Assembly (NCBI GenBank): GCA_036426205.1
Contig: WSYH01000656.1
Coordinates: 114,382-178,381 of the forward strand
Source: Ascaphus truei
Lineage: Eukaryota > Chordata > Amphibia > Anura > Ascaphidae
Length of the DNA stretch: 64,000 nucleotides
Direction: 5' to 3'
This document shows positions 1 through 11,200 of this stretch, piece after piece. Below the pieces are notes generated by a model. It was given only the letters and a program-made list of their open reading frames with translations, was not told the DNA's origin and searched no databases. A program made the position numbers and the translations under genes. Every line of letters starts with the position of its first letter. The stretch's first letter is position 1.

Positions 1-1140
1 AACACTTATTGTATTGAAAATCATCATCATAAATCAATGTAGAAAAAAGGTGCCAAGTCTCAATCAGAGTTCAGCCAGAGGAATTTTGTTTTTTAACGTA
101 AATATCCATAAAGCTCACGCTTATCTAGGAGTTCAGCCCTTTTGCCACCTCGACTTGACTTGGCACCTGCTCTATCCCCATATAGGTAAAGCATCAATAC
201 TACACATTCTACTACAATTCATAAAGTGCTGTGACACTGGGTAATAGATCTCCTTTTTTGATGAGTCTCATATGCTCCCTAATGGCGTAACTTCAGGGCA
301 CGGGTAGTACGGCCCACGTATGCTTACCACATCCGCAATTCAAAACATAAATTACGAATGTGGTATCACAGTTAATGAAGGACGCAACAGGGGAACTCAC
401 AACCAGTGACAAAAGACATAAATGATGAACTGGGAGCATATATCTACATGAGATGCATTTAAGACATTTGAAGCTTCCTTGGGTAACCGTCTAGAATCAT
501 TTGGTTTTGCAAAAAAGACTAAGGAGACCGAGTTAGCAATAGTTCTGGGCCTTCCTAAACACAAACTGGGGACCTTCCGCAAATACATGTTTCAAAAGAG
601 GATCTCCCGAAAGTATTATCCCAGTGTTTTTTAATACATGTTTAATCTGACCTATTTGTTGTTGTATTGTGTGATAATAAAGGTTGATTGATAGCCCTCA
701 TATTATGAATTGGAGGCTTATTTCTTTTTTTTTTGTAGTAATTCTTCCCTGTAATTTTATTTACTTCTTCCAAAAAATTCATTAATCTTTATGTGAGTAA
801 CCTCTATCCTGAAACCTTAAAAGGAGTTCATTGATGACTGTTTAATTAAAATCTTCATGTTGGAACAGATCTTTTAGTCTTATTAATTGTCCCTTTGGTA
901 TATTTTTCAAAAGGGATTTGGGATGGCAGCTGTCAGCTCTAAGAAAAGTGTTTCGTGAATTTGGTTTCCTATAAACATCTGAACTAATAAACACTATTAA
1001 TATCAATAAATAATATACGTCCAGATAATGTATGTGATGAAAATTATATGTGTGAGTGAAGTGTAAGTTAAATTTATTGTTGTTTAGATAATCAATAAAT
1101 TATAAAGTGAATCTACATCCCTGTGCCAAATAAAAATGAG
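1..1140 (-). mobile_element. Penelope-like element fragment, left-arm copy
   Basis: This is the reverse complement of about 6470-7620 and therefore the minus-strand image of the PLE reverse-transcriptase/GIY-YIG segment there. Reading frames are broken by single-base losses; the longest piece left is 63 codons at 397-588. It is a degraded or error-containing copy of the right-arm sequence and encodes nothing intact. Confidence 0.8.
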
Positions 1141-1846
1141 GTCATCTATAAACGCTTATAAAAAGTGATAAATTGTCGGAAAGGGGTTTCTATCGCCAGG
1201 TACGCATTAGGGAGCATATGAGACTCATCAAAAAAGGATATCTCATTCACACAGTGTCACAGCACTTTACGAATTGTAGAATGGGTAGTATTGATGCGTT
1301 TACCTATATGGGGATAGAGCAGGTGCCAAGTCCAGTCAGAGTTGGCAATAGGGCTGAACTCCTAGATAAGCTGAGCTTTATTGGATATTTACGTTAAAAC
1401 AAGAATTCCCTTTGGCCTGAACTCTGAACTCATTGGTGGGACTTGGCACCTTGGCAGACAGAGCCAGCTATTTGAGGGACAACAACACTTCCACCCGCCA
1501 CTAAGCATGCAACCATCTACAGTCAAGCCTACGATTCAACCGGATATGCTCCGACACAACAGACCTCTGTTGTCAGCGGATTAAAGTCTTGAGATCAGAT
1601 TTCATAAACCGTGGTTATAACCACAAATTGTAGACCAACAATTCACAAAGCTACCAGAATACCAAGAAGTGATCTCCTTGAATACAACAGAAAGAGACAA
1701 GCGACTGGTACCTTTGGTGGTCACATATAACCCACACCTAGAAGCCCTACGCAAGATCGCCAGGGAACTATAACCCATCCTCCAAGAAGATACAAGACTG
1801 CAACAGTCTTCCCTGAACATCCTATTTCTACAGACACCTCTAGGGG
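1141..1846 (+). mobile_element. Penelope-like element fragment, left-arm copy
   Basis: This mirrors 5777-6470. The plus strand encodes the tail of a GIY-YIG endonuclease domain (RIREHMRLIKKG, at about 1200) followed by pieces of the PLE linker region. Its frames are interrupted. The adjoining PLE fragment 1-1140 is in the opposite orientation, so two PLE pieces were joined before the large inverted duplication formed. Confidence 0.7.
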
Positions 1847-2398
1847 GCTATGCACTAAGCATTAAGCTTTTGCGCTGGCCTGAAAAAAAAAACACGTCCG
1901 CTAAAAAGTGAAGCCTGTAGGTGCGATTCACTAAGGATTTCAGTGCATTCAGGATCGGACGTGCCAAATCTGCCAGATCGTGCATGCTTCTCCCCCCCCT
2001 CCCTGTTTATCGTGCTTAAAGTTAAAGTACGATAACTGATAGAAAAAAAAGCTTCCTGTAACATTTGCATGGAGATTCTGCATCTCCATGCATGCTGTTA
2101 CAAGCGATCGTTGCATTAAGAATATACATTTAAATAATAGTGTAAGCTCGGGTCTCCGGAGCTGAACCGATTGGTTTCAGGTCCGGGGACCCCCACTTCA
2201 TGAGATTCAGACCCGTTATGGTGTGCGGATCCCCTGCATTTTAAAGCTTCCACGTCACGTGAAAGAGACATTTAAATTCTACACTACTACTACACTACTA
2301 TCAAAACACACATATCAATAAACAATAATTCATTATCGAAGCGGATAGCCCGCTATGGTAATGAAGCTGCATTAATGTAAATTTTAATAATAGTGTGA

Positions 2399-2662
2399 GT
2401 GAGCAGGGGGTCCCCTGAGCTTAACCGCATTGATTTCTGCTCAGAGACCCCTGCTTCCCGAGTTACAGGCCCCGGTATGGGGCATCAGATGCCAGTTTGC
2501 CACCATTTTTATAGCGTCCAAACGCGACGTGGACGCTATAAAGATGGCGGTGACACTGGCATACGATGCCCCATACCGGGGCCTGTAACTCGGGAAGCAG
2601 GGGGTCTCTGAGCCAGAAATCAATGCGGTTCAGCTCTGGAGACCCCTGTTCCCGCACACTAT
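2399..2662. repeat. Palindromic module (MITE-like), copy in left arm
   Basis: A palindrome of about 260 bp centred near 2529. Its arms share cccggtatggggcat, gagttacaggcccc and gggggtctctgagc in opposite orientation. Related modules recur at 4940-5216, 10735-10980, 11080-11200 plus 16809-16925, 45235-45495, 46068-46645 and 47222-47480. Open frames inside are by-products of the palindrome. Confidence 0.85.
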
Positions 2663-3132
2663 TAATAAAAATACATTAAACAGCTTCATTACCTTAGAGG
2701 CTTCCGCTAAGGCAATGAAGGGGTTTAAGGCACAATAGCATGTTTATTGGGACAATTGCCCCCAATAAACATTGCAAGATATAATACACATCCCCCGCCC
2801 CCTAACACATACAATACAGTAATGGGCAAAATTACTATATCCACATATGGATAATAATGCATTTCCCATTTACAAGACATGAATCACAATAAATACAGTA
2901 AATACATATTGCACTTACCTTTTTCATGCACCCACGATGAAGGCCGTCTTCATCCTCATCCTGCCCATGTCCTGGGGCTGCAATACATACACAAGAATTA
3001 AAAATGCCAATGTAATGTCCCCTAACCCCTTAATTACCTTACCGGTTAATAACTGCTATAGTAATTAAGGGGTTAACCCACCCTGGCCCGATCCAAACCT
3101 TCACCCATTCATTGTACAGTGGTAACTAACAT

Positions 3133-3231
3133 AGTATTATACTATATATAATATATATATACAAGTAATACATATATAGTATAATAATATAATATATATA
3201 TATATATATAGATGTTATATATAATAATATA

Positions 3232-3263
<32 letters not shown>

Positions 3264-3485
3264 GCAAATATAGCTGTATGCTCATCTGCATGTCTTAGGC
3301 AGGTCTGCAACCCCGCCGTTCCCCATTATCACCCAGCAAACAGCACTTCCACTGCAGCAAGGGATTCTGGGAAATGACATGCAAAGTGAGCACACAGTGT
3401 CCTTTTTGCCTCAATAACCATTTTTAACATGGTTCCCTTTTGTACTTTTTTACTTTTTTACTCACCAAACTTAACTCAGTATTTT

Positions 3486-3523
<38 letters not shown>

Positions 3524-3836
3524 TATATATATTATATATATATATATATATAATATACATTACACACAGCAGAAAATAGCCGTGTTGTCCGTTGCGATAG
3601 TGCAGAATAAATGAGTTCTTCAGTATTAGGTGAAACCTTTTTTATTGGACTAACAATTTATGTCATAGGACAAGCTTTCGAGAGTTATCCTCTCTTCTTC
3701 AGGTCAGCAATCTGAGTATTGCTTGACCTGAAGAAGAAAAGGATAACTCCTCGAAAGCTTGTCCTATGACATAAATTGTGTAGTCCAATAAAAAAGGTAC
3801 ACCTAACTGAGAACTTATATAATATATTACACCAAA

Positions 3837-3867
<31 letters not shown>

Positions 3868-4011
3868 ATATAAACAAAAAACAACATACTCTCGAAAGCT
3901 TGTCCTATGACATAAATTGTTAGTCCAATAAAAAGGTATCACCTAATACTGAAGAACTCATTTATTCTGCACTATCGCAACTGGACTAACACGGCTATTT
4001 TCTGTGTCATG

Positions 4012-4048
<37 letters not shown>

Positions 4049-4412
4049 TATATATATATATGATATATATATATAAATATATAAAAATACTGAGTTACGT
4101 TGGTGAGTAAAAAAAGTAAAAAAGTAAAAAGGGAACCATGTTAAAAATGGTTATTGAGGCAAAGTACACTGTGTGCTCATTTGGCATGTCATTTCCCAAA
4201 TCCCTTGCTGCAGTGGAAGTGCTGTTTGCTGGGTGATAAGGGGAACGGCGGGGTTGCAGACCTGCCTAAGACATGCAGATGAGCATACAGCTATATTTTG
4301 CATAATAATATATAATATATATAAATATATATATATATAATATATATACATATATAAGTATATATATATTATATGTATAATATATATATAAAGCAAAATC
4401 GTATGAGACCGT

Positions 4413-4463
<51 letters not shown>

Positions 4464-4475
4464 TATTATACCCAC
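3133..4475. repeat. TA-rich microsatellites around the palindrome centre
   Basis: Runs of alternating TA lie at about 3133-3265, 3487-3556, 3845-3870, 4015-4085 and 4305-4475, placed symmetrically about 3790. Short open frames here are artefacts of low-complexity sequence. The non-TA islands between them are mirrored unique blocks at 3265-3480 and 4085-4300. Confidence 0.9.
3669..3705 (-). ncRNA. Hammerhead-ribozyme-like motif with intact core letters
   Basis: The minus strand reads CUGAAGA, then a stem GAGAG/CUCUC with loop GAUAA, then GAAA, then an AGCU palindrome, flanked by GAC and GUC that could form a short stem I. The core matches the type I hammerhead consensus (CUGANGA...GAAA). Stem III is nearly absent, as described for PLE hammerheads, which are thought to act as dimers. 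The mirrored copy at 3717-3765 has a damaged stem II. I assign this by reading only. Confidence 0.4.
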
Positions 4476-4939
4476 TGTACAAATGAATGGGTGAAGGGTT
4501 GGTATCGGGCCAGGGTGGGTTAACCCCTTAATTACTATAGCAGTTATTAACCGGTAAGGTAATTAAGGGGTTAGGGGACATTACATTGGCTATTTTAATT
4601 CTTGTGTATGTATTGCAGCCCCAGGACATGGGCAGGATGAGGATGAAGACGGCCTTCATCGTGGGTGCATGAAAAAGGTAAGTGCAATATGTATTTACTG
4701 TATTTATTGTGATTCATGTCTTGTAAATGGGCAAATGCATTATTATCCATATGTGGATAATAGTAATTTTGCCCATTACTGTATTGTATGTGTTAGGGGG
4801 CGGGGGATGTGTATTATATCTTGCAATGTTTATTGGGGGCAATTGTCCCCAATAAACATGCTATTGTGCCTTAACCCCTTCATTGCCTTAGCGGATAGCC
4901 TCTAAGGTAATGAAGCTGTTTTAATGTATTTTTATTAAT

Positions 4940-5216
4940 AGTGTGCGGGAACAGGGGGTCTCCAGAGCTGAACCGCATTGATTTCTGGCTCAGAGACCCC
5001 CTGCTTCCCGAGTTACAGGCCCCGGTATGGGGCATCGTATGCCAGTGTCACCGCCATCTTTATAGCGTCCACGTCGCGTCTTGGACGCTATAAAAATGGT
5101 GGCAACACTGGCATCTGATGCCCCATACCGGGGCCTGTAACTCGGGAAGCAGGGGTCTCTGAGCCAGAAATCAATGCGGTTAAGCTCAGGGGACCCCCTG
5201 CTCCCTCACACTATTA
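4940..5216. repeat. Palindromic module (MITE-like), copy in right arm
   Basis: This is the mirror of 2399-2662 and is itself a palindrome. It retains bases missing from the left copy, for example ttctggctcag against ttctgctcag and cagtgttgcc against cagtttgcc. The right arm therefore looks like the better sequence. Confidence 0.85.
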
Positions 5217-5776
5217 TTAAAATTTACATTAATGCAGCTTCATTACCATAGCGGCTATCCGCTTCGATAATGAATTATTGTTTATTGATATGTGTGTTTT
5301 GATAGTAGTGTAGTAGTAGTGTAGAATTTAAATGTCTCTTTCACGTGACGTGGAAGCTTTAAAAATGCAGGGGATACCGGCACACCATAACGGGTCCTGA
5401 ATCTCATGAAGTAGGGGGTCCCCGGACCTGAAACCAATGCGGTTCAGCTCCGGAGACCCCCTGCGCTACACTATTATTTAAATGTATATTCTTAATGCAC
5501 GATCGCTTGTAACAGCCATGCATGGAGATGCAGAATCTCCATGCAAATGTTACAGGAAGCTTTTTTTTCTATCAGTTATCGTACTTTAACTTTAAGCACG
5601 ATAACAGGGAGGGGGGGGAGAAGCATGCACGATCTGGCAGATTTGAGCACGTCCGATCCTGAATGCACTGAAATCCTTAGTGAATCGCACCTACAGGCTT
5701 CACTTTTTAGCGGACGTTTTATTTTTTTTCAGGCCAGCGCAAAAGCTTACTGCTTAGTGCATAGCCCCCTATGAGG

Positions 5777-6431
5777 TTGTCTGTATGATAATAAGGATGT
5801 TTCAGGGAAGACCTGTTGCAGTCTTGTATCTTCTTGGAGGATGGGTTATAGTTCCCTGGCGATCTTGCGTAGGGCTTCTAGGTGTGGGTTATATGTGACC
5901 ACCAAAGGTACCATGTCGCTTGTCTCTTTCTGTTTGTATTCAAGGAGATCACTTCTTGGTATTCTGGTAGCTTTGTGAATTTGTTGGTCTACAATTCTGT
6001 GGTTATAACCACGGTTTATGAAATCTGATCTCAAGACTTTAATCCGCTGACAACAGAGGTCTGTTGTGTCGGAGCATATCCGGTTGAATCGTATGGCTTG
6101 ACTGTAGATGGTTGCATGCTTAGTGTGTCGGGTGGAAGTTGTTGTCCCTCAAATAGCTGGCTCTGTCTGCCAAGGTGCCAAGTCCCAATCAGAGTTCAGA
6201 GTTCAGGCCAAAGGGAATTCTTGTTTTTAACGTAAATATCCAATAAAGCTCACGCTTATCTAGGAGTTCAGCCCTATTGCCAACTCTGACTGGACTTGGC
6301 ACCTGCTCTATCCCCATATAGGTAAACGCATCAATACTACCCATTCTACAATTCGTAAAGTGCTGTGACACTGTGTGAATGAGATCTCCTTTTTTGATGA
6401 GTCTCATATGCTCCCTAATGCGTACCTGGCG
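5777..6431 (-). pseudogene. Penelope-like element fragment (linker and GIY-YIG tail)
   Basis: Two minus-strand open pieces are recognisable. 5846-6034 encodes the region between reverse transcriptase and endonuclease typical of PLEs (TYNPHLEALRKIAREL). 6189-6407 encodes the end of a GIY-YIG endonuclease domain with MRLIKKGDLIHTVSQHF. Their order on the minus strand is swapped relative to a normal PLE, where the linker precedes the endonuclease, so the piece is rearranged. No full frame survives. Confidence 0.7.
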
Positions 6432-7579
6432 ATAGAAACCCCTTTCGACAATTTATCACTTTTTATAAGCGTTATATAGATGACCTCATTTTTATTTGGC
6501 ACAGGGATGTAGATTCACTTTTATAATTTATTGATTATCTAAACAACAATAAATTTAACTTACACTTCACTCACACATATAATTTTCATCACATACATTA
6601 TCTGGACGTATTATTATTTATTGATATTAATATGTTTATTAGTTCAGATGTTTATAGGAAACCAAATTCACGAAACACTTTTCTTAGAGCTGACAGCTGC
6701 CATCCCAAATCCCTTTTGAAAAATATACCAAAGGGACAATTAATAAGACTAAAAAGGATCTGTTCCAACAATGAAGATTTTATTAAACAGTCAAATGAAC
6801 TCCTTTTAAGGTTTCAGGATAGAGGTTATTCACCTACAGATTTAATGAATTCTTTGGAAGAAGTAAATAAAATTACCAGGGAAGAATTACTACAAAAACA
6901 AAGAAATAAGCCTCCAATTCATAATATGAGGGCTATCAATCAACCTTTTTTCATTAGACAATACAACACTCAAATAGGTCAGATTAAACATGTTATTAAA
7001 AAACACTGGGATATACTTTCGGGAGATCCTCTTTTGAAACATGTATTTGCGGAAGGTCCCCAGTTTGTGTTTAAGAAGGCCAGAACTATTGCTAACTCGG
7101 TCTCCCTTAGTCTTTTTTCTAGCAAACCAAATGATTCTAGACGGTTACCCAAAGGAAGCTTCAAATGTCTTAAATGCATCTCATGTAGATATATGCTCCC
7201 CAGTTCATCATTTATGTCTTTTGTCACTGGTTGTGAGTTCCCTGTTGCGTCCTTCATTAACTGTGATACCACATTCGTAATTTATGTTTTGAATTGCGGA
7301 TGTGGTAAGCAATACGTGGGCCGTACTACCCGTGCCCTGAAGTTACGCATTAGGGAGCATATGAGACTCATCAAAAAAGGAGATCTCATTCACCCAGTGT
7401 CACAGCACTTTATGAATTGTAGAATGTGTAGTATTGATGCTTTTACCTATATGGGGATAGAGCAGGTGCCAAGTCAAGTCAGAGGTGGCAAAAGGGCTGA
7501 ACTCCTAGATAAGCGTGAGCTTTATTGGATATTTACGTTAAAAACAAGAATATCCTCTGGCCTGAACTCTGATTGAGAC
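6432..7579 (+). pseudogene. Penelope-like element, RT C-terminus plus GIY-YIG endonuclease
   Basis: The reverse-transcriptase active site YIDD lies at 6473-6484, followed by a stop codon near 6523. From 6632 the frame is open for 314 codons. It starts with the thumb-like region (DVYRKPNSRNTFLRADSCHP), continues through the connector with KKHWDIL, and ends in a GIY-YIG nuclease (FVIYVLNCGCGKQYVGRTTR, R in LRIREHM). PLEs use this nuclease to nick target DNA and prime reverse transcription. The N-terminal half of RT is absent: at about 6431 the sequence switches to an opposite-strand PLE piece. The stop after YIDD and the truncation make this a dead copy, though its 3' half is well preserved. 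The minus-strand shadow frame 6979-7272 is not a gene. Confidence 0.85.
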
Positions 7580-8149
7580 TTGGCACCTTTTCTACATTGA
7601 TTTATGATTATGATTATCAATACAATAATTGTTAATGCATTTCTCTTGAAACCTGTGGGAGATTTTCCTCATTTCTTGTACATTGCCTACATTTGCATTC
7701 AATGATGTTACGGTTATCTTGTCTTATGGATTCTCTTCGTCTATTAACACTTTTATTACTGTTTCATAGGCAATCATCCCTCATTATGGTCTACTATTTT
7801 AATATAATTTTGATTAGATAATACCATCTAAGTGTTACCCAATGGGATTAAACACTATAATTGTTTATAATTTATTTTCAATTATTTCTAATATTGACCA
7901 TAGTTCAGTTACTTCTAAATACATCACATTATACTACTTTTTCGTTTTCCAAATGGATTATGACTTTTTCTTTATGTGCATTTATTTAACAACTTCAATC
8001 CACACCTTGGGTGTATATATATGCACTTATATGATTATTATTAAGTCTGTCCGTTTGTTTGGTATGTAATTTTTCTGTTTTTAGTATGAATATTCATAGT
8101 TTTTTTACTGATATTTCTTTTTAATTTGTTTTTTATTCTTCATTTTAGT
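7580..8149 (+). other. PLE 3' untranslated tail, AT-rich
   Basis: This stretch follows the endonuclease stop. It is AT-rich and has no coding frame that I can support; the 75-codon frame at 7842 has no recognisable content. It probably belongs to the same PLE insertion. Confidence 0.5.
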
Positions 8150-8530
8150 GGTTCTCCGCTTTAGGAAGACATACCAGGTACACCTATTGGTATTTTTAGC
8201 ATTAGATGTGTCCGTTGTTCATATTGTCAATAAAGTTTGCACATTGTGTATGTTTTTTGTATTCCTCACGTCGCGCGCTGACGTCATCACGCCGACGTCG
8301 CTTCTGAGAGTTTCAGGAAGTGGACGGCTGATGAATAATGGCGCGCTTCTGGGGACTATAAAAACGGCTAGGTGAGTACCTTTAAGTCACCTTGAAAAAG
8401 AGCTTGTGCTCGAAACGTGTTGGTGGCGGGCTCTGTACCCCGTAATGCTGCTATTATTTTTGTAAGAATCCATTAAATACATTTTTAATGGGCACACGCT
8501 CCCTTGGATTTCCTTCTACTTTTTGTTCCT
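8150..8530 (+). mobile_element. PLE pseudo-LTR-like segment with TATA box and hammerhead-like motif
   Basis: A CpG-rich promoter-like block (cgtcgcgcgctgacgtcatc near 8270) leads to TATAAAA at 8357-8363. A hammerhead-like motif follows about 30 bases later at 8388-8425. This arrangement, promoter then ribozyme, is that of the terminal repeats (pLTRs) of PLEs. I saw no matching second copy in the window, so whether it is a 3' pLTR or a solo copy is open. Confidence 0.5.
8388..8425 (+). ncRNA. Hammerhead-ribozyme-like motif (degenerate)
   Basis: Stem I can form between CACC (8388-8391) and GGTG (8422-8425). Then come UUGAAAAA, stem II GAGC/GCUC with loop UUGU, GAAA, and a two-base-pair stem III AC/GU ending at a U that would be the cleavage base. 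Two core bases differ from consensus, C3 to U and G8 to A, so it is probably inactive. Confidence 0.45.
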
Positions 8531-9619
8531 GTGTATTTGGTGCCTGCTTGTCAGCACACTGTCAGCACTCTTGTCAGCACACTGAAAAAATGGAAGCACA
8601 CCCCCTATTGTGGATGAAGATTGAACAATCTGGATGACATATTCTACTCAGAGTGAGTTATTTCTTTCACCTGGACATTCTCCATTCCGATATATTATGC
8701 TGGGTAACTTTATTGTGAGGTCCCTTACTACAATGTTTGTGGGGATCCTAGTCCACTAGTCGGATTATTATGTAGCTGTGATTGTTCTGTATGTCTTGGG
8801 TCAAATCCCTTATTCTTCCACCAGGGAGTGTTTATTACAGGATTCTTCAATCAAGTATATTTGAATCATTATTGTGGTTCCTTTGATACCCTATTATAGG
8901 CTTTTTTTTTTGAGCACCACACATTTGTTTTTCTTTCATGCCAGGACGTAAGATGCAAAACCTACGCAATGCTCCACACAGCGGACACAATACAAATACC
9001 ACACAGGAATCTGGAGTACAAAATCAGAGGAAGGTTCACCTGTTCCTCCAACAATTTTAAAATACAAATATACTGTTTAAAGCGCTAAACCTAATACTAT
9101 TACTACAGTGCTGTGCACTAACTAGACTAAGCAGCCTGGTAATCTATTGAGACATCTCTATTATCTCTAACTAATTAAATAAACACAAAAATAGATGACA
9201 TAACCCGGCGCTAATATATGTGAAAAAACAATGAAAAAATGAAAAAATATAATGTGTATATAGTCCCAAATGGTGCCAAGTGATGAAATGATAGTTCAAT
9301 GGTTACAACCTTAAAAGTCCGGTTGGGCACAAACTCAGTTCACAGTTAATCAAAACAGATGATTCTTCTCATATGTTGTACTTGATCCTGCATATTAAAG
9401 ATATCAAGCAGAGAACAAACATTGCGCAGTATTTTGAGACAAACAATAATATTTCCAAATGATGATGTATATCTGAATTGCCTACTTACTAGAAGTAGCT
9501 AGATCACGTGCAGGGGAGAGAATCTGTTCTTTAAGCCTCCGTGGGTATAGAAGGGATCTTTCCCTAGGAGGAGCCTAAGGAGCAGTGTCCCAGTCATCCC
9601 AGCCGCGAGTCTTACGGAA
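8531..9619. other. No gene seen
   Basis: This is AT-rich intergenic or decayed repeat sequence. A cttgtcagcacactg phrase is repeated at about 8548-8590, and 9180-9260 has poly-A-rich text. I find no reading frame with recognisable content. Confidence 0.6.
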
Positions 9620-9692
<73 letters not shown>

Positions 9693-9713
9693 CTCTCTCT
9701 CTTTCTGCGCTCT

Positions 9714-9748
<35 letters not shown>

Positions 9749-9758
9749 GTCTCTGTGT
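9620..9758. repeat. (CT)n microsatellite
   Basis: About 138 bases of almost pure CT dinucleotides, broken by a few G-containing interruptions near 9692 and 9708. The 159-codon frame running through it at 9585-10064 is a low-complexity artefact. Confidence 0.97.
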
Positions 9759-10734
9759 CTAACTTTCAGTTGCCCTTATCAACATATTAGCGTCAATTGT
9801 ATTTTCAAAATATGTTATCAAAATGGTAATTCCATGCTTTCCTCTCCAGAAAGAGCATTTCAAAGGTGGAATTATTACTATACTGGGGTGGGGAAAGCTA
9901 TTTCAATTACTTGCAGAATATGTAACTCCAAGTCTATTTATTTCAATTTATTCAACTGTCTCGATGTATTCAGACAGAAAACTTCAGGAAGAATGAATAA
10001 ATTCACCTTCAGATCACGCCAGTTGACTTTGTTGGGACTAAGCTTTGAAACTGGATCAAAATGACTTTCTGAAATAAGCTCTGACAATGTTGATCAAAAC
10101 TAAGTTGCTACTCACTTATTACATTGACAGTTCTTCTACATTGCAAGATGATATGCCCTGGATATTAGCAACTCAAATCCTTGTGACTCATTGCTATTCA
10201 AATGTTCATAAATTATTCTGATTACAAATGGAATATCATCACCTATGTGTATGTAAGGCATTCAATGTGAGCTGTCACCTCTGTTTGATTGGTATTCTTG
10301 CAATAGGGTTGGCATGTCATAGACATAGTTATTAAGAGTTGTACAGGTAACCTTTAGAGTGCTATAGATTTGTCAGCACTAGAGTGCAAACACACCTCTG
10401 ACCCTTCTGGGTCATGTGAGCTCCAGAAGCAATTGCATGAAGCGGCGAGGCGCAGGACAAAAGCTCCAGTTCTACAGATGCAGCGGCCATCATTTTAACA
10501 AATACCTGGGTACATCCCGCGTGCGTCACATGGTGGACCCGAGATGGTCAGTTGCAGACTAATGGCTCGCTGGAGTAACACAGCACGGGTCCCTGCTGTG
10601 TGAATCCTAAAGGAGTCTGCCTTTATGTAATAGACGCGCAGAAAGAGATCAGCCTGAATCAGTCACTCTAACTGCGTGTCTATCACAGACGATTGCGGGA
10701 GTTTTATTAAAAATTTAACATTACAGTAATGTAG
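9759..10734. other. No gene seen
   Basis: Unremarkable sequence without supported coding frames, RNA genes or clear repeats apart from short AT-rich runs. Confidence 0.5.
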
Positions 10735-10980
10735 CAGGGGGTCTCCGGAGCTGAACCGCATTGATTTCAGGTCTGGGGCCCCCTACTTCTCTAGATACAG
10801 GCCCCGGTATGGGGTACCGGTATCCCATGTTAAAATCCTGTGGGTCACGTGACCGTGGGATCTAAACAAGGCAGAGTGGAAACCGGCACCCCATACCAGG
10901 GCCTGTATCTCGAGAAGTAGGGGGTCCCCGAGGCTGAAATCAACTTTTCTCAACTCAGGAGACCCCATGCTCTCTCACAC
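10735..10980. repeat. Palindromic module (MITE-like)
   Basis: Arms pair around a centre near 10858: gcagggggtctccggagctgaacc at the left faces gaggctgaaatcaac...gagaccccatgctc at the right, and tacaggccccggtatgggg faces ccataccagggcctgtat. It belongs to the same family as 2399-2662. Confidence 0.85.
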
Positions 10981-11079
10981 TAGTATCAAACATCTCCCCA
11001 ATAAAAAAACATTACCATAGCGGATAGCTACAAAGGTAATGAAGCTGCTTACATTTTATTTTTAATCATATTATGCATG

Positions 11080-11200
11080 AGCAGGGGGTCTCCTGAGCTG
11101 AACAAAGTTGATTTCAGCCTCGGGGAACCCCTAGTTCCCAAATTAAAGGCCCCGGTATGGGGTGCCGGTATCTCTTCCATGTTAACATCCACTTGGGATG
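11080..11200. repeat. Left half of a palindromic module split by a retrotransposon
   Basis: Reads gagcagggggtctcctgagc through the module arm to ttgggatg, where the LTR begins. The matching right half is 16809-16925. The last five bases, GGATG, are duplicated on the other side of the inserted element. Confidence 0.85.

Larger units (their letters stand above)
1847..5777. mobile_element. Fold-back DNA element with long inverted arms
   Basis: The left end reads gggggctatgcactaagc at about 1847 and the right end is its mirror, tgcttagtgcatagccccct, ending near 5771. Between them the sequence is a series of nested inverted repeats, each layer mirrored: the 2399-2662 module, a cttagcggctatccgc-type block, a ccccttaattac block, and a core with ggattctgggaaatgac on both sides of TA repeats. 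I found no transposase. It looks like a large non-autonomous element, or several MITEs inserted one inside another. I could not identify flanking target duplications because the flanks are mirrored too. Confidence 0.6.
1..7630. repeat. Large inverted repeat (palindrome), arms about 3.8 kb
   Basis: Base x pairs with about base 7590-7635 minus x across the whole interval, centre near 3790. For example 49-60 is the reverse complement of about 7576-7587, 2700-2760 of 4810-4890, and 3575-3590 of 3985-4005. The arms include both the fold-back element at 1847-5777 and the PLE sequence flanking it, so the symmetry extends past that element's own termini. Differences between arms are mostly single missing bases in the left arm. 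The left arm may continue outside the window. It could be a recent inverted duplication or a fold-back long-read artefact. Confidence 0.9.

Noticed and set aside
2399..2657. Overlapping frames of 60-70 codons on both strands of the palindromic modules
   Set aside because: A palindrome gives mirror frames; there is no conserved protein and the modules vary by indels.
4151..4475. Frames rich in Y and I on the minus strand (also 3685-3942, 47590-47841, 24530-24906)
   Set aside because: They are translations of alternating TA or other low-complexity tracts.
6979..7272. 97-codon minus-strand frame
   Set aside because: It is the antisense shadow of the PLE connector and endonuclease region.
9585..10064. 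159-codon frame across the CT microsatellite
   Set aside because: The first half is an S-L repeat encoded by (CT)n and the rest has no recognisable content.
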